64,000 nt of DNA from an uncultured Latescibacterota bacterium (GCA_958295495.1 OY282352.1:3160548-3224547); one strand, 5' to 3'; numbered from the stretch's first letter, positions 46,301 to 53,074 are shown. Notes: generated from the sequence alone by a model not told the origin. A program made the numbers and translations.

Positions 46301-46771
46301 GTATAGGATAAACGCCCATGCTTCGTAGGGTATCTCCAGCCGCGCCAGCTCCGCCTGGGCTTCCTCGGGCGTCAGGTCCGCCTCGGGAGTCGCCACCACC
46401 TTGGCCGCCTCCACCGTCTTGCCGGTGGGATCGACCGGACCCGCCGCAGGCTTGCCGGTGGGATCGGCCGGACCCGCCGCAGGCTTGCCGGTGGGATCGG
46501 CCGGACCCGCCGCAGGCTTGCCGGTGGGATCGGCCGGACCCGCCGCAGGCTTGCCGGGGGAATTGACCGACGAGATCGGAGGATCGGCCGGACCCGCCGC
46601 AGGCTTGCCGGGGGAATTGACCGACGAGATTGGAGGATCGGCCGGACCCGCCGCAGGCTTGCCGGGGGGATCGACCGACGTAACCGGCGACTTGTCTGAC
46701 GAACAGCCCTTCGTAAAGCCAATGGCCAGCACCGCCATCATCAACGCAGTGAGACTGATTAGCCGCAACAT
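37307..46771 (-). CDS. giant ankyrin-repeat / CARDB-like repeat lipoprotein
   Basis: 3154 residues. Residues 1-23 are a signal peptide ending FTKGC; Cys23 is a probable lipidation site, though the lipobox is not ideal. Then comes a Pro/Ala linker with six GKPAAGP units, and seven ankyrin blocks (about 44 cores of the VVxYLVxxGAS type by my count, many ending TPKDLAS...GHTAVVTYLES). Eleven CARDB-like beta-sandwich domains of ~117 residues (PDLVVESPSVDNTTPNTGQ; two Cys each) separate them, as runs of 6, 2, 1, 1 and 1. The first six are an exact 351-bp-period tandem array. ATG 46771 follows AAGGAGG. Likely a cell-surface or periplasmic interaction protein; ankyrin proteins of this kind are frequent in host-associated bacteria. 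The partner is unknown. The long unbroken frame across near-identical repeats shows selection for coding. Confidence 0.9.
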   Translation of the reverse strand: MLRLISLTALMMAVLAIGFTKGCSSDKSPVTSVDPPGKPAAGPADPPISSVNSPGKPAAGPADPPISSVNSPGKPAAGPADPTGKPAAGPADPTGKPAAGPADPTGKPAAGPVDPTGKTVEAAKVVATPEADLTPEEAQAELARLEIPYEAWAFILYAQMGELNAVKLFVQAGMSLATTNPQTPDGFTALHTAATYGHLAVVQYLVEQGASINAQGTNGETALMWAALNGHLEIVEYLVGQGASLTATTTRGQTSKDLASGDDHTAVVTYLESPQTARASLTAQDIYTAAAFVDSAKAGNLEVVKLFVQAGMDVNARHTANRDNTALMQAAMRGHLEVVQYLVGQGASLTATNNNGKTPKDLASENGHTAVVTYLESQAPPDLVVESPSVDNTTPNTGQTLTLSATVRNQGTGAAAATTLRYYQSSDATISTGDTEVGTAAAISGLAAAATSAQSSSATAPSTAGTYYYGACVESVSGETNTDNNCSTGVQVTVQAPPDLVVESPSVDNTTPNTGQSLTLSATVRNQGAGAAAATTLRYYQSSDATISTGDTEVGTAAAISGLAAAATSAQSSSLTAPSTAGTYYYGACVESGSRETKTDNNCSAGVQVTVQAPPDLVVESPSVDNTTPNTGQTLTLSATVRNQGTGAAAATTLRYYQSSDATISTGDTEVGTAAAISGLAASGTSAQSSSLTAPSTAGTYYYGACVESGSGETNTDNNCSAGVQVTVQAPPDLVVESPSVDNTTPNTGQTLTLSATVRNQGTGAAAATTLRYYQSSDATISTGDTEVGTAAAISGLAASGTSAQSRSLTAPSTAGTYYYGACVESGSGETNTDNNCSTGVQVTVQAPPDLVVESPSVDNTTPNTGQTLTLSATVRNQGTGAAAATTLRYYQSSDATISTGDTEVGTAAAISGLAASGTSAQSRSLTAPSTAGTYYYGACVESGSGETNTDNNCSAGVQVTVQAPPDLVVESPSVDNTTPNTGQTLTLSATVRNQGTGAAAATTLRYYQSSDATIAPSDTEVGTAAAISGLAASGTSAQSSSATAPSTAGTYYYGACVESGSGETNTDNNCSAGVQVTVSTKADAARAELTARGISYTADAFVDSAAAGNLEVVKLFVQAGMSVDTAKSSKWPALHMAVGHLEVVQYLVGQGASLTATDTNGETALHMAANRSYLAVVKYLAVVQYLVGQGASPTATSPSGYTPLHYAANRGSLAVVQYLVGQGASPTATDNEGRTPLHWAAYDGHLEVVQYLVGQGASATVTSIYGETALHRAASGGHLALVKYLVGQGASLTATNNSGLTALHWAAASGRNLEVVQYLVGQGASLTATDNKGQTPKDLASQYGHTAVVTYLESQAPPDLVVESPSVDNTTPNTGQTLTLSATVRNQGTGAAAATTLRYYQSSDATIAPSDTEVGTAAAISGLAASGTSAQSSSLTAPSTAGTYYYGACVESGSRETNTDNNCSTGVQVTVQAPPDLVVESPSVDNTTPNTGQTLTLSATVRNQGTGAAAATTLRYYQSSDATISTGDTEVGTAAAISGLAASGTSAQSRSLTAPSTAGTYYYGACVESGSRETNTDNNCSTGVQVTVSTKADAARAELTRRGISYTADAFVDSAEAGNLEVVKLFVQAGMSVDTAKSGKWRVLHTAAQNGHLAVVQYLVGQGASLTATDTNTETALHKAANHGHLAVVQYLVGQGASPTATTHLGYTPLHNAAQNGHLAVVQYLVGQGASPTATDNQGRTPLYWAASGHLEVVQYLVGQGASATVTSIYGETALHWAISRNGSLALVQYLVGQGASLTATTNSDGWTPLHWAAASGRNLEVVQYLVGQGASLTATTNKGKTPKDLASQNGHTAVVTYLESQAPPDLVVESPSVDNTTPNTGQTLTLSATVRNQGTGAAAATTLRYYQSSDATIAPSDTEVGTAAAISGLAASGTSAQSRSLTAPSTAGTYYYGACVESDSGETNTDNNCSTGVQVTVSTKADAARAELTAQGISYTADAFVDSAAAGNLEVVKLFVQAGMSVDTAKSGKWPALHMAVGHDHLEVVKYLVGQGASLTATDTNGETALYMAARSYLAVVQYLVGQGASPTVTSNNGYTPLHYAAGDGNLAVVQYLVGQGASPTATDNQGRTPLYWAASGHLEVVQYLVGQGASVTVTSIYGETALHWAISNNGSLAVVKYLVGQGASLTATTNLDSYTPLHWAAIQGHLAIVQYLVGQGASLTATDNKGYTPKDLASNQGHTAVVTYLESQAPPDLVVESPSVDNTTPNTGQTLTLSATVRNQGTGAAAATTLRYYQSSDATIAPSDTEVGTAAAISGLAASGTSAQSRSLTAPSTAGTYYYGACVESGSGETNTDNNCSTGVQVTVTVMTAAAFVDSAKAGNLEVVKLFVQAGMDVNAKHTANRDNTALMQAAMRGHLEVVKYLVGQGANVNAANIYGTTAFMKAAGHGHLEVVQYLVEQGANINAVETQYNKTGLMFAAGGGHTAVVTYLESQAPPDLVVEPPSVDNTTPNTGQSLTLSATVRNQGTGAAAATTLRYYQSSDATIAPSDTEVGTAAAISGLAASGTSAQSRSLTAPSTAGTYYYGACVESGSRETNTDNNCSTGVQVTVSTKADAARAELTRRGISYTADTFVDSVWAGNLEVVKLFVQAGMSVDTANSGKWPALHMAVHQSGNLAIVQYLVGQGASLTATNQYGNTPLHYAAGEGNLAIVQYLVGQGASLTATGADGTPLHWAAGEGNLAIVQYLVGQGASLTATGADGTPLHWAAGEDHLAIVQYLVGQGASLTATNEDGNTPLHLAALYDYLAIVQYLVGQGASLTATGADGTPLHYAAYGGHLAIVQYLVGQGASLTATNQYGYTPTTYAALYGGYTAVVTYLESQAAARASLTAQGISYTADAFVGSARAGNLEVVKLFVQAGMDVNNSRQADTGFAALHYAALYGHLEVVKYLVGRGASLTLNSNSGDTPLHYAATGHLAVVKYLVEKGARASGPTNNRGETPLYNAVRNGHLAVVKYLVEKGTNVTTANIYDNSPLHYAAQNGYLAVVKYLVEKGASFTLTNNRGETPLHDAVSHGHLAVVKYLVEKGASLTATDRHGYTPLHDAARSGRLLVVKYLVEKRASLTATTNYGQTPKDLASNQGHTAVVTYLESVGG
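38939..39289 (-). repeat. CARDB-like unit 11
   Basis: 351-bp unit within the giant gene. It begins PPDLVVEPPSVDNTTPN, with Pro replacing Ser of the other copies. It separates the fifth and sixth ankyrin blocks. Confidence 0.8.
39670..40022 (-). repeat. CARDB-like unit 10
   Basis: A unit of the same 351-bp type, here joined to the following ankyrin block by TVMTAAAFVDSAKAGN and lacking the STKADAARAEL linker found after other units. Confidence 0.8.
40838..41183 (-). repeat. CARDB-like unit 9
   Basis: A single unit between ankyrin blocks three and four, ending with the STKADAARAELTAQGISY linker. Marked by VESDSGET instead of VESGSGET. Confidence 0.8.
42003..42711 (-). repeat. CARDB-like units 7 and 8 (tandem pair)
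   Basis: Two adjacent units of about 351 bp, nearly identical at the DNA level, between ankyrin blocks two and three. Confidence 0.85.
43537..45642 (-). repeat. six-copy 351-bp tandem array (CARDB-like units 1-6)
   Basis: 2106 bp equals exactly six units of 351 bp. Landmarks such as the TAGTATTATCCACC box recur every 351 bases. Units differ by scattered substitutions that appear in mosaic combinations (STGDTEV or APSDTEV; GLAAAAT or GLAASGT), as expected from gene conversion or unequal crossing-over. Confidence 0.9.
46418..46672 (-). repeat. Pro/Ala linker minisatellite
   Basis: It encodes six GKPAAGP units near the N-terminus of the giant lipoprotein: two 54-base units (GKPAAGPADPPISSVNSP) and four 33-base units (GKPAAGPADPT, the last GKPAAGPVDPT). 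It is a probable length-variable tether between the lipid anchor and the ankyrin region. Confidence 0.85.
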
Positions 46772-46846
46772 AAAACGCCTCCTTTTGAAAAGGCATGAGG
46801 AAAGAAAATCAATAAAGACTCCACATTGGGTCCAGATATATAACGC

Positions 46847-47134
46847 CTAAGGGAGGAAAAATTGCACCTTTTCGCGCAACCCTGCCGCAAGCCACGTCCC
46901 CCATCGCTTTAGTTGGATAGACGTAGCTAGCGACACTTGGCGGCCGGGACCGTCCATTCCCACGCCGTGCGGGGGGTTCGGCACGGCGCGGATTGGCGAC
47001 GAGAGGTACGCCAGCGGCGGCAAGCGGGTGCGCTCGGAGGAGCAAAAACTGCGTAACGTCAGTGAGTAAACAGCCCGGGCCGGAGTCGCCAGAAGTCCCG
47101 CAATCAAGACGAAGCCCAAGGCTAGGTTCGCCAT
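46847..47134 (-). CDS. possible small exported protein
   Basis: About 95 codons from ATG 47134: MANLALGFVLIAGLLATPARA looks like a signal peptide with an Ala-x-Ala cleavage site, preceded by AGAGG. The remainder has no recognised family and is Pro/Arg-rich, so the 3' part may be out of frame or decayed. It lies just upstream of the giant gene on the same strand. Confidence 0.3.
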   Translation of the reverse strand: MANLALGFVLIAGLLATPARAVYSLTLRSFCSSERTRLPPLAYLSSPIRAVPNPPHGVGMDGPGRQVSLATSIQLKRWGTWLAAGLREKVQFFLP

Positions 47135-47286
47135 ATCTACCATCCTCTGAGTGGTGTTTGAATGAAACTACTGGCCCCCTCGGGGGCCGGGCAGTTGTCA
47201 ACACCTACGCAGATTGATGCAGGAAGTTCCTACGTATTCGCCAAGGCCGGGTAGCTATTCCGTCCTTTGTAATGGCTTTTGTATTC

Positions 47287-47314
47287 GGCAGGCTACCCGA
47301 CAAGCGGGTCTGCC
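47287..47314. repeat. long imperfect hairpin
   Basis: GGCAG, a bulge, CCCG (47296-47299), loop, CGGG, CTGCC form a stem of at least nine pairs. No T-run follows on either strand. The rest of the 47217-47470 gap shows no gene. Confidence 0.4.
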
Positions 47315-47470
47315 TAAGTGTTGACGAGAGTCAATAATTAAGGACGGCCCTAAACCTGCACAAGCCCTTAGTATAGCCTTTCTGGAATGGACTGTATCGG
47401 ATGCGACAGATGAGTGTGAACGGGTTCATTCCGTCCAGAGTTTCCAATTGCTCCGCCATCTAGCCGCAAA

Positions 47471-47503
47471 AAAGGCCGATCCGCGCCAACGGACCGGCCT
47501 TTT
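47471..47503 (-). terminator. terminator downstream of tRNA-Gly
   Basis: AAAGGCCGATCCG (47471-47483) pairs with CGGACCGGCCTTT (47490-47502) with one mismatch. The minus strand ends in TTTTTT and lies just past the tRNA. The plus strand also has TTTT, so it may work both ways. Confidence 0.75.
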
Positions 47504-47545
47504 CTCCAGAGGGCCTTTCGCTATATTTTTGAGAAGGCAAAAAAA

Positions 47546-47621
47546 TGGAGCGAGAGACGGGACTCGAACCCGCGACAACCACGTTGGCAACGTGGAGCTC
47601 TACCAGCTGAGCTACTCTCGC
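47546..47621 (-). tRNA. tRNA-Gly (GCC)
   Basis: Read on the minus strand: acceptor GCGAGAG/CTCTCGC, D arm GCTC...GAGC, anticodon stem CCACG/CGTGG with loop TTGCCAA (anticodon GCC), T arm GCGGG TTCGAGT CCCGT, discriminator T and an encoded CCA at 47548-47546, then a T7 run. All arms close. Confidence 0.95.
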
Positions 47622-47658
47622 TCGAAAATTGACTGCTATGAAAGGAAAAAATATAACT

Positions 47659-50600
47659 ATGCCCCGAATAAGCGTCAAGGTGCGCCAAGCCCTGTTGCCT
47701 CTCGTCGCGGCCCTCTTGGGAGCGGCCTGTCAGCAAGAGCCGCCCGAGGGGACGCCGGCTTGGCCTTCTAAGGTGCGCTGGCACAACAATCAGGGCGTGG
47801 TCTATATGGATCAACACAACTACACGCGCGGCCGGGAGGAGTTTGCCCGCGCCCTTGCCTTGGCCCCGGACTACGCTAGGGCGCACGCCAATCTCGGCAT
47901 TGCGTACTATGCCCTCGGCAAGTACGACAGCGCCGCCACGGCCCTGCAAACCGCCCTCTCCGTCAATCCCGAGCTGCTCCACGCCAACTACGCGCTGGGC
48001 CTGATTTACAATGCTCAAGGCCGGGAGCACGGCAAAGCGCTCGCCGCCTTGCAAAAGGTCGCGGCCGCCGACCGCGACGACCCCCACGTGCGCTACTACA
48101 TGGGGCAAATGCGGGCCAAGCTAAACGAGGGTGAGGCCGCCATCGCCGATTTCGAGGAGGCCATCCGCCTCGATCCCTACAACGTGTCGGCCTATTACGG
48201 GTTGGCCAATCTCTACCGGCGGCTCGGGCGCGAGGCGGAGTGGAAAAGCACCTTGGAGCAGTTCAACCAACTCAGCCAAGCCGGCCACCAAGGCGTTTCT
48301 TCGTCCTATCAGGGGCAGGGCAAATACGCCGAAGCCGTCGCCGACGCCGGTGGCGGCGATCCGAGTCGGGACGATGTGGCCGGGCCTTTTGCCTTCGCCG
48401 CGGCTGGCCCGGCGGCTGGCCCGGTGCGCTTTGCCGCCTTGGGCGACTTTGACGCGGATGGTCGGCCGGATGTCTTGGCCGGGGCCGAGGGCTTGCACTT
48501 GTACGCCAATGGTACAGAAGTGCTCACCGCTCCGACAGTACCCGACGGCTTTGGGCCGACCGGCGCGATCTCCGGCGACCTCGACAACGACGGGGCCGCC
48601 GACTTGGTCCTCAGCGGCGCGGGCGGAACGCTCCTCTACCGAGCGGCCAACGGCCAATGGGCTGCCGGCGAAGACCTGTCCGTGGCCTCGACCGGGGTCG
48701 CGCTGGGCGATGCCGACCACGACGGCGACCTCGATCTGCTGGTGCTCGGCCCGCGCGTCTCGCTGCTGGCCAACGACGGGGAGGCCCGCTTCGCCGCCAC
48801 GGGACAACCAGCCGGTCCGGTCGCGGCCAATCGCGCTGCATTTTCCGACCTCGACAACGATCGCGACGTGGATATAGTCCTCCTCGCGGCCGAGGGCCTG
48901 CAAGTGCATACCAACAATCGCGACGGCACGTTCTCGGAAATCGCCGCTGCCTTGGGCTTAGGGGCCGTGCAGGGCGTGGGCTTGGCCGTCGAGGATTTCA
49001 ACCAAGACGGCTATATGGATTTGGCTATCGCGGCCAGCGGTGCCGTAGAGACGCATATCAGCCAAGCCGGCCGCGCCTTCGTCCGGGCCTCGGCGTCGGT
49101 TGCGTCCGGCGGGCAGGCGTTGCTCCCCGCCGATCTCGACAACGACGGCGACTTGGACCTGCTCGCCTGCGCGGCCGAGCGGTTGCAACCGCTCGCGTAT
49201 AGCGGCGGCCAGTTCCAGCCGCAAACCCCGCTCGACGAGCCGAGTGGAGTTGCGCTGATGGCCGATTTCAACGGCGACGGGCGGGTGGATATTTGGGCGA
49301 GTGGCCGGGTGCTGCACAACCAAAGCGCGGGCGGGCACTGGATTGAGATTGCCGCTCAAGGGCTTAACAGCAACCGCGACGGCGTGGGGGCCAAGGTGGA
49401 GGTGAAAACCACCCATCGCCTGCAGAAGCGCGAAATCCGCAGCGAGGGATACGCGGGCGTGCTCCACTTCGGCTTGGCCCAGAGCGATTCGGTCGAATTC
49501 ATCCGCATCCTCTGGCCCGGGGGCGTGCGCCAGACCGAGTTGGCCACTGGGGCCGGACAGCGGCTGGAACTGACCGAACTCGACCGCAAGGGCACTTCGT
49601 GCCCCATTCTCTACGCTTGGGATGGCGAGCGCTATCGCTTTGTCACCGACATTCTCGGGGGGGCCATTATTGGCTATTTGACTGCCCCAGGCCAGTACTA
49701 CCAGCCCGACACCGACGAGTACGTCCGCTTGGGGCCGCTGGCCCCCAAAGACGGCCACTATGTCTTGCAGCTAACCAACCAGCTAGAGGAAATCATTTAC
49801 GTGGATGCCCTCGAACTCGTGGCCGTTGATCACCCCCCCGAGCTCGACGTATATCCCAACGAGCGCCTGCTCTCTGCGCCGCCCTATCCAGAATTCGAGT
49901 TGTATCCCCTGCGGGGGCTGCGCCCGCCTGTGGCCGCCCGCGATCACCGGGGCGCAGACGTGTTGGCCGCCCTGCAAGAGATCGACGACGAGTGGTGCGA
50001 TGGATTCGCTCGGCTCGATATACACGGCTATGCCGAAGACCATGCGCTAGAGCTGAACTTGGGCGACCTGTCCGAATTCGCCCATCCGGTCTTGCTCGGC
50101 TACGGCTGGGTCGATTACGCGCATTCGACCTCCAATTGGAGCGCAGCACAGCGCGGCTTGTCCCTGTATCCACCCCGCCTATCGGTGGCCGATGGCAAGG
50201 GAGGGTGGGTCCAAGTCAGCGCGGATATGGGGTGCCCGGCGGGTCTGCCCAAACACGCGCTCTTCGACCTTGCGGGCCTGTTCCCGTCCGACGACTACCG
50301 GCTGCGGATCGAGACCAACACCGCGCTCTACTGGGACCAACTGCTCGTCGGCGACGCTGCAAATGTTCCCCTCGCGGTTCACCGCCTGCAACCGGCGCGG
50401 AGCGATCTCCACTGGCGAGGCTACCCGGCCCACACGGCTATCAAGGGGACCTTTGCTTTCCGCTATCACTACGAGCAGTTGGCGTTAGAAGCGCCTTGGG
50501 GCACCCACGCTGGGGCCTTCACCCGCTTAGGCCCGGTGGAGGAGTTGGTCGAGGACATCGACGACCGCTTTGTCATCATGTTCCACGGCGACGAGTTGAC

Positions 50601-50844
50601 CGTTGAATTCGCCGCCCTGCCGCCGCCTGCGGCTGGTCTCGTGCGCTCGTTCTTGCTGTACGCCGACGGCTTTGGCAAGGACATGGATCTGCACTCGGCG
50701 CACTCGCTAACGGTCGGGCCGCTGCCCTTTCACGGCATGTCCGGCTACCCGTACCCGACGCACGAGCACTACCCGCAAACCAGCGCACATCTAAAGTACT
50801 TGCAGGAATACAACACGCGCTGGGTCAAGGGCTACTATGAATAG
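47659..50844 (+). CDS. lipoprotein with TPR, FG-GAP/VCBS and ASPIC/UnbV domains
   Basis: About 1061 residues. The signal peptide ends LLGAAC, a lipobox with Cys near residue 24. TPR repeats cover about 45-215 (ARAHANLGIAYYALGKYDSA; VSAYYGLANLYRRLG). Seven or so FG-GAP/VCBS units with acidic calcium-type loops follow (DFDADGRPDVL, DLDNDGAADLVL, DADHDGDLDLLVL, DFNGDGRVDIW), then an ASPIC/UnbV domain (NSNRDGVGAKVEVKT...SVEFIRILWPGG) near 560-640. The last ~420 residues are a beta-rich region of unknown type. The layout resembles CRTAC1-like proteins of candidate phyla. ATG 47659 gives the best signal peptide. It overlaps the PBP gene by eight bases. Confidence 0.85.
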   Translation: MPRISVKVRQALLPLVAALLGAACQQEPPEGTPAWPSKVRWHNNQGVVYMDQHNYTRGREEFARALALAPDYARAHANLGIAYYALGKYDSAATALQTALSVNPELLHANYALGLIYNAQGREHGKALAALQKVAAADRDDPHVRYYMGQMRAKLNEGEAAIADFEEAIRLDPYNVSAYYGLANLYRRLGREAEWKSTLEQFNQLSQAGHQGVSSSYQGQGKYAEAVADAGGGDPSRDDVAGPFAFAAAGPAAGPVRFAALGDFDADGRPDVLAGAEGLHLYANGTEVLTAPTVPDGFGPTGAISGDLDNDGAADLVLSGAGGTLLYRAANGQWAAGEDLSVASTGVALGDADHDGDLDLLVLGPRVSLLANDGEARFAATGQPAGPVAANRAAFSDLDNDRDVDIVLLAAEGLQVHTNNRDGTFSEIAAALGLGAVQGVGLAVEDFNQDGYMDLAIAASGAVETHISQAGRAFVRASASVASGGQALLPADLDNDGDLDLLACAAERLQPLAYSGGQFQPQTPLDEPSGVALMADFNGDGRVDIWASGRVLHNQSAGGHWIEIAAQGLNSNRDGVGAKVEVKTTHRLQKREIRSEGYAGVLHFGLAQSDSVEFIRILWPGGVRQTELATGAGQRLELTELDRKGTSCPILYAWDGERYRFVTDILGGAIIGYLTAPGQYYQPDTDEYVRLGPLAPKDGHYVLQLTNQLEEIIYVDALELVAVDHPPELDVYPNERLLSAPPYPEFELYPLRGLRPPVAARDHRGADVLAALQEIDDEWCDGFARLDIHGYAEDHALELNLGDLSEFAHPVLLGYGWVDYAHSTSNWSAAQRGLSLYPPRLSVADGKGGWVQVSADMGCPAGLPKHALFDLAGLFPSDDYRLRIETNTALYWDQLLVGDAANVPLAVHRLQPARSDLHWRGYPAHTAIKGTFAFRYHYEQLALEAPWGTHAGAFTRLGPVEELVEDIDDRFVIMFHGDELTVEFAALPPPAAGLVRSFLLYADGFGKDMDLHSAHSLTVGPLPFHGMSGYPYPTHEHYPQTSAHLKYLQEYNTRWVKGYYE

Positions 50845-50974
50845 AGAGCTTCTGGGCAGGATAGTAGAAGGAGCGAAACGCGCGATTAGCCTTTTACTGC
50901 TCAATGTGAATAGAGAGCTTCTGGGCAAGGTAGCAGAAGGAGCGAAACGTGCGATTGGCCTCTCACTGCTCAAG
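50837..50974 (+). repeat. 69-bp tandem duplication at the PBP1A start
   Basis: 50837-50905 (NRELLGRIVEGAKRAISLLL) and 50906-50974 (NRELLGKVAEGAKRAIGLSL) are adjacent copies with about ten differences. The second begins GTG, itself a possible start codon. Confidence 0.9.
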
Positions 50975-53071
50975 AGGCTGCTGCTCTACACTGCTTGCTT
51001 CTTGGCCTTGTACGCGGTTGTCGGCTTGAGTGGCTATCTGGTCTTCAACGACAATTTGCCCGACATCGACGCTTGGAGCTTCCGGCCCAAGCGGGTCACC
51101 AACGTGTATTCGGCCGATGGCCGCCACTTGCAGGACTTCCTCGAGGAAAACCGCGAAATCGTCACCTATGAGGAAATCCCCGCGTCCATGCAGGCCGCTC
51201 TCCTCGCAAGTGAGGACCAGCGTTTCTTCTCGCATTGGGGCATCGATATCTACCGCATCCCCGGGGCACTGCTGGCCAACCTCAAGGACCGGCGCCTCGT
51301 CGGCCAAGGAGCCAGTACGCTCACCCAGCAGCTCGCCCGCAGTATCTTCGCTAAGGTCGGCACTCAGCGCAGCAGTGCCTCCTTTGCGGATGTGGCGGCC
51401 ACGTACGCGCGCAAGATCCGCGAACAAATCACCGCCATCTTAATTGAGCGCCTGTACACCAAGCACGAGATAATGACTATGTACCTCAACACGGTCTATT
51501 TCGGCCACGGTGCCTACGGGATTAAGTCAGCGGCGCGCCTGTACTTTGACAGGGGGGTCGATCAGCTCGCGCTCGAAGAGAACGCCTTGCTCGTCGGGCT
51601 GCTCCCGGGGCCGAATAGCAATAGCCCCCTGCGCCACCCCGAACGCGCCCGCAAGCGCCGCAACGTGGTGCTGTACAGCATGGCCGACAACGGCGCGATT
51701 ACGCCAGCCGAGCGCGATTCTCTGTGCAGCGAACCTATCGTCGCCCGCAGGGGTAGCCGCGAGGAGACCTATGGCTTAGCCCCGTATTTTGTCGAGTTTG
51801 TCCGCCAGCAGATGCAGCGCGAGTTTGGCATGGCAATCTATCGCGAGGGCTTCGTGGTCCACACCACCCTCGACTCGCGCTTGCAGCAGATTGCCGAAAA
51901 GCACTTTGCCACTGAAATAAGCAAGGTGCAGAAAAAGGTAGATCAGTACCTAACAAGAGTGGGCGCGTCCCGCAGCGTACGCGATTCGGCCGTAGTCCAA
52001 GCCGCCTTTGTGGCCATAGATCCGGTCACCGGCCACATCTTGGCCATGATTGGGGGCCGCGACTTCAGCCGCAGCAAATTCAACCGCGCCACCCAGGCCA
52101 AGCGGCAGCCTGGGTCCGCGTTCAAGCCCTTTGTGTACACCGCCGCCATCGACAACAACCGCTTTGCGGTGGATATGCTCGACGACAATGCCTTTACGCT
52201 GTGGGACCACAGACGCGAAAAGTTTTGGGATCCCGAAAACTACGACAAGAAGTTCAAGGGACCGATGACGCTGCGCGAAGGGCTGAAACAGTCGCGCAAC
52301 CTCATCTCGATCAAGCTGGCCGACGAACTCGGCCCACCCCTGATTCGCAGCTATGCCCGCAACATGGGCATATCCACGCCCATCCAAGCCATCCCCTCGA
52401 TCGGCGTCGGCACCAGCGAGGTGCTACTCCTCGACTTGGTGGCCGCGTACGCGGTCTTCCCCAACAAGGGTATCCACGTCGAGCCGATGGCCATCAGTCG
52501 CTTGGAGAGCAAGGATGGCGACGTCTTTTTTACGCGAGAAAGCGGCCGTAAGCAGGAGGTGCTGCGGCCGGCCGTGGCCGTAGTTGTCGCGGATATGCTG
52601 CGCTCGGTCGTCGACGAAGTCGGCGGCACCGGGCGCGGCATCCGCACGCGCTACGACTTCCGGTCCCAAGCAGCCGGCAAAACCGGCACGACCAACGACT
52701 ACACGGATGCGTGGTTCATCGGCTTTACCCCCCATCTCGTAGCTGGGGTCTGGGTTGGGATAGACGACCCCAGCCTGCGTCTCTGGCCTAAGCAGACCGG
52801 CTCTTCTGCGGCCCTGCCTTTGTGGGCGCGGTTTATGAAGGAGGCCTATGATACCGTAGAACCCTATCGCAACCTGAGAAACCGCGGGTTCGAGTACCCA
52901 AAGGACCTCGTCGCGCGCCACGCAATCTGCAACGACACCCACAAAATCGCCACTCGCTTTTGTCCCGATCAGCGAGAGGAGCTCTTCATCGCGGGCGAGG
53001 TCCTGCCGAGCACATGCCCCCTGCACGGACGGCCCCCAGAGCAGGACCCTGGGCACATCGAGAGGTTTTGA
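50837..53071 (+). CDS. class A penicillin-binding protein (PBP1A type)
   Basis: 744 residues. Bifunctional peptidoglycan glycosyltransferase/transpeptidase anchored by one N-terminal helix (LLLYTACFLALYAVVGLSGY). Glycosyltransferase-51 motifs: SEDQRFFSHWG with the catalytic Glu near 125, GASTLTQQLARSIF and the later NTVYFGHGAYGIKSAARLYF. Transpeptidase motifs: SAFK (Ser427/Lys430), the SxN-type region KQSRNL, and KTGTTNDYTDAWFIGFTP (Lys615). The cytoplasmic N-terminus carries a 23-residue tandem duplication. It starts within the 3' end of the FG-GAP lipoprotein gene, so the two are co-translated. Confidence 0.94.
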   Translation: MNRELLGRIVEGAKRAISLLLLNVNRELLGKVAEGAKRAIGLSLLKRLLLYTACFLALYAVVGLSGYLVFNDNLPDIDAWSFRPKRVTNVYSADGRHLQDFLEENREIVTYEEIPASMQAALLASEDQRFFSHWGIDIYRIPGALLANLKDRRLVGQGASTLTQQLARSIFAKVGTQRSSASFADVAATYARKIREQITAILIERLYTKHEIMTMYLNTVYFGHGAYGIKSAARLYFDRGVDQLALEENALLVGLLPGPNSNSPLRHPERARKRRNVVLYSMADNGAITPAERDSLCSEPIVARRGSREETYGLAPYFVEFVRQQMQREFGMAIYREGFVVHTTLDSRLQQIAEKHFATEISKVQKKVDQYLTRVGASRSVRDSAVVQAAFVAIDPVTGHILAMIGGRDFSRSKFNRATQAKRQPGSAFKPFVYTAAIDNNRFAVDMLDDNAFTLWDHRREKFWDPENYDKKFKGPMTLREGLKQSRNLISIKLADELGPPLIRSYARNMGISTPIQAIPSIGVGTSEVLLLDLVAAYAVFPNKGIHVEPMAISRLESKDGDVFFTRESGRKQEVLRPAVAVVVADMLRSVVDEVGGTGRGIRTRYDFRSQAAGKTGTTNDYTDAWFIGFTPHLVAGVWVGIDDPSLRLWPKQTGSSAALPLWARFMKEAYDTVEPYRNLRNRGFEYPKDLVARHAICNDTHKIATRFCPDQREELFIAGEVLPSTCPLHGRPPEQDPGHIERF

Positions 53072-53074
53072 AGA

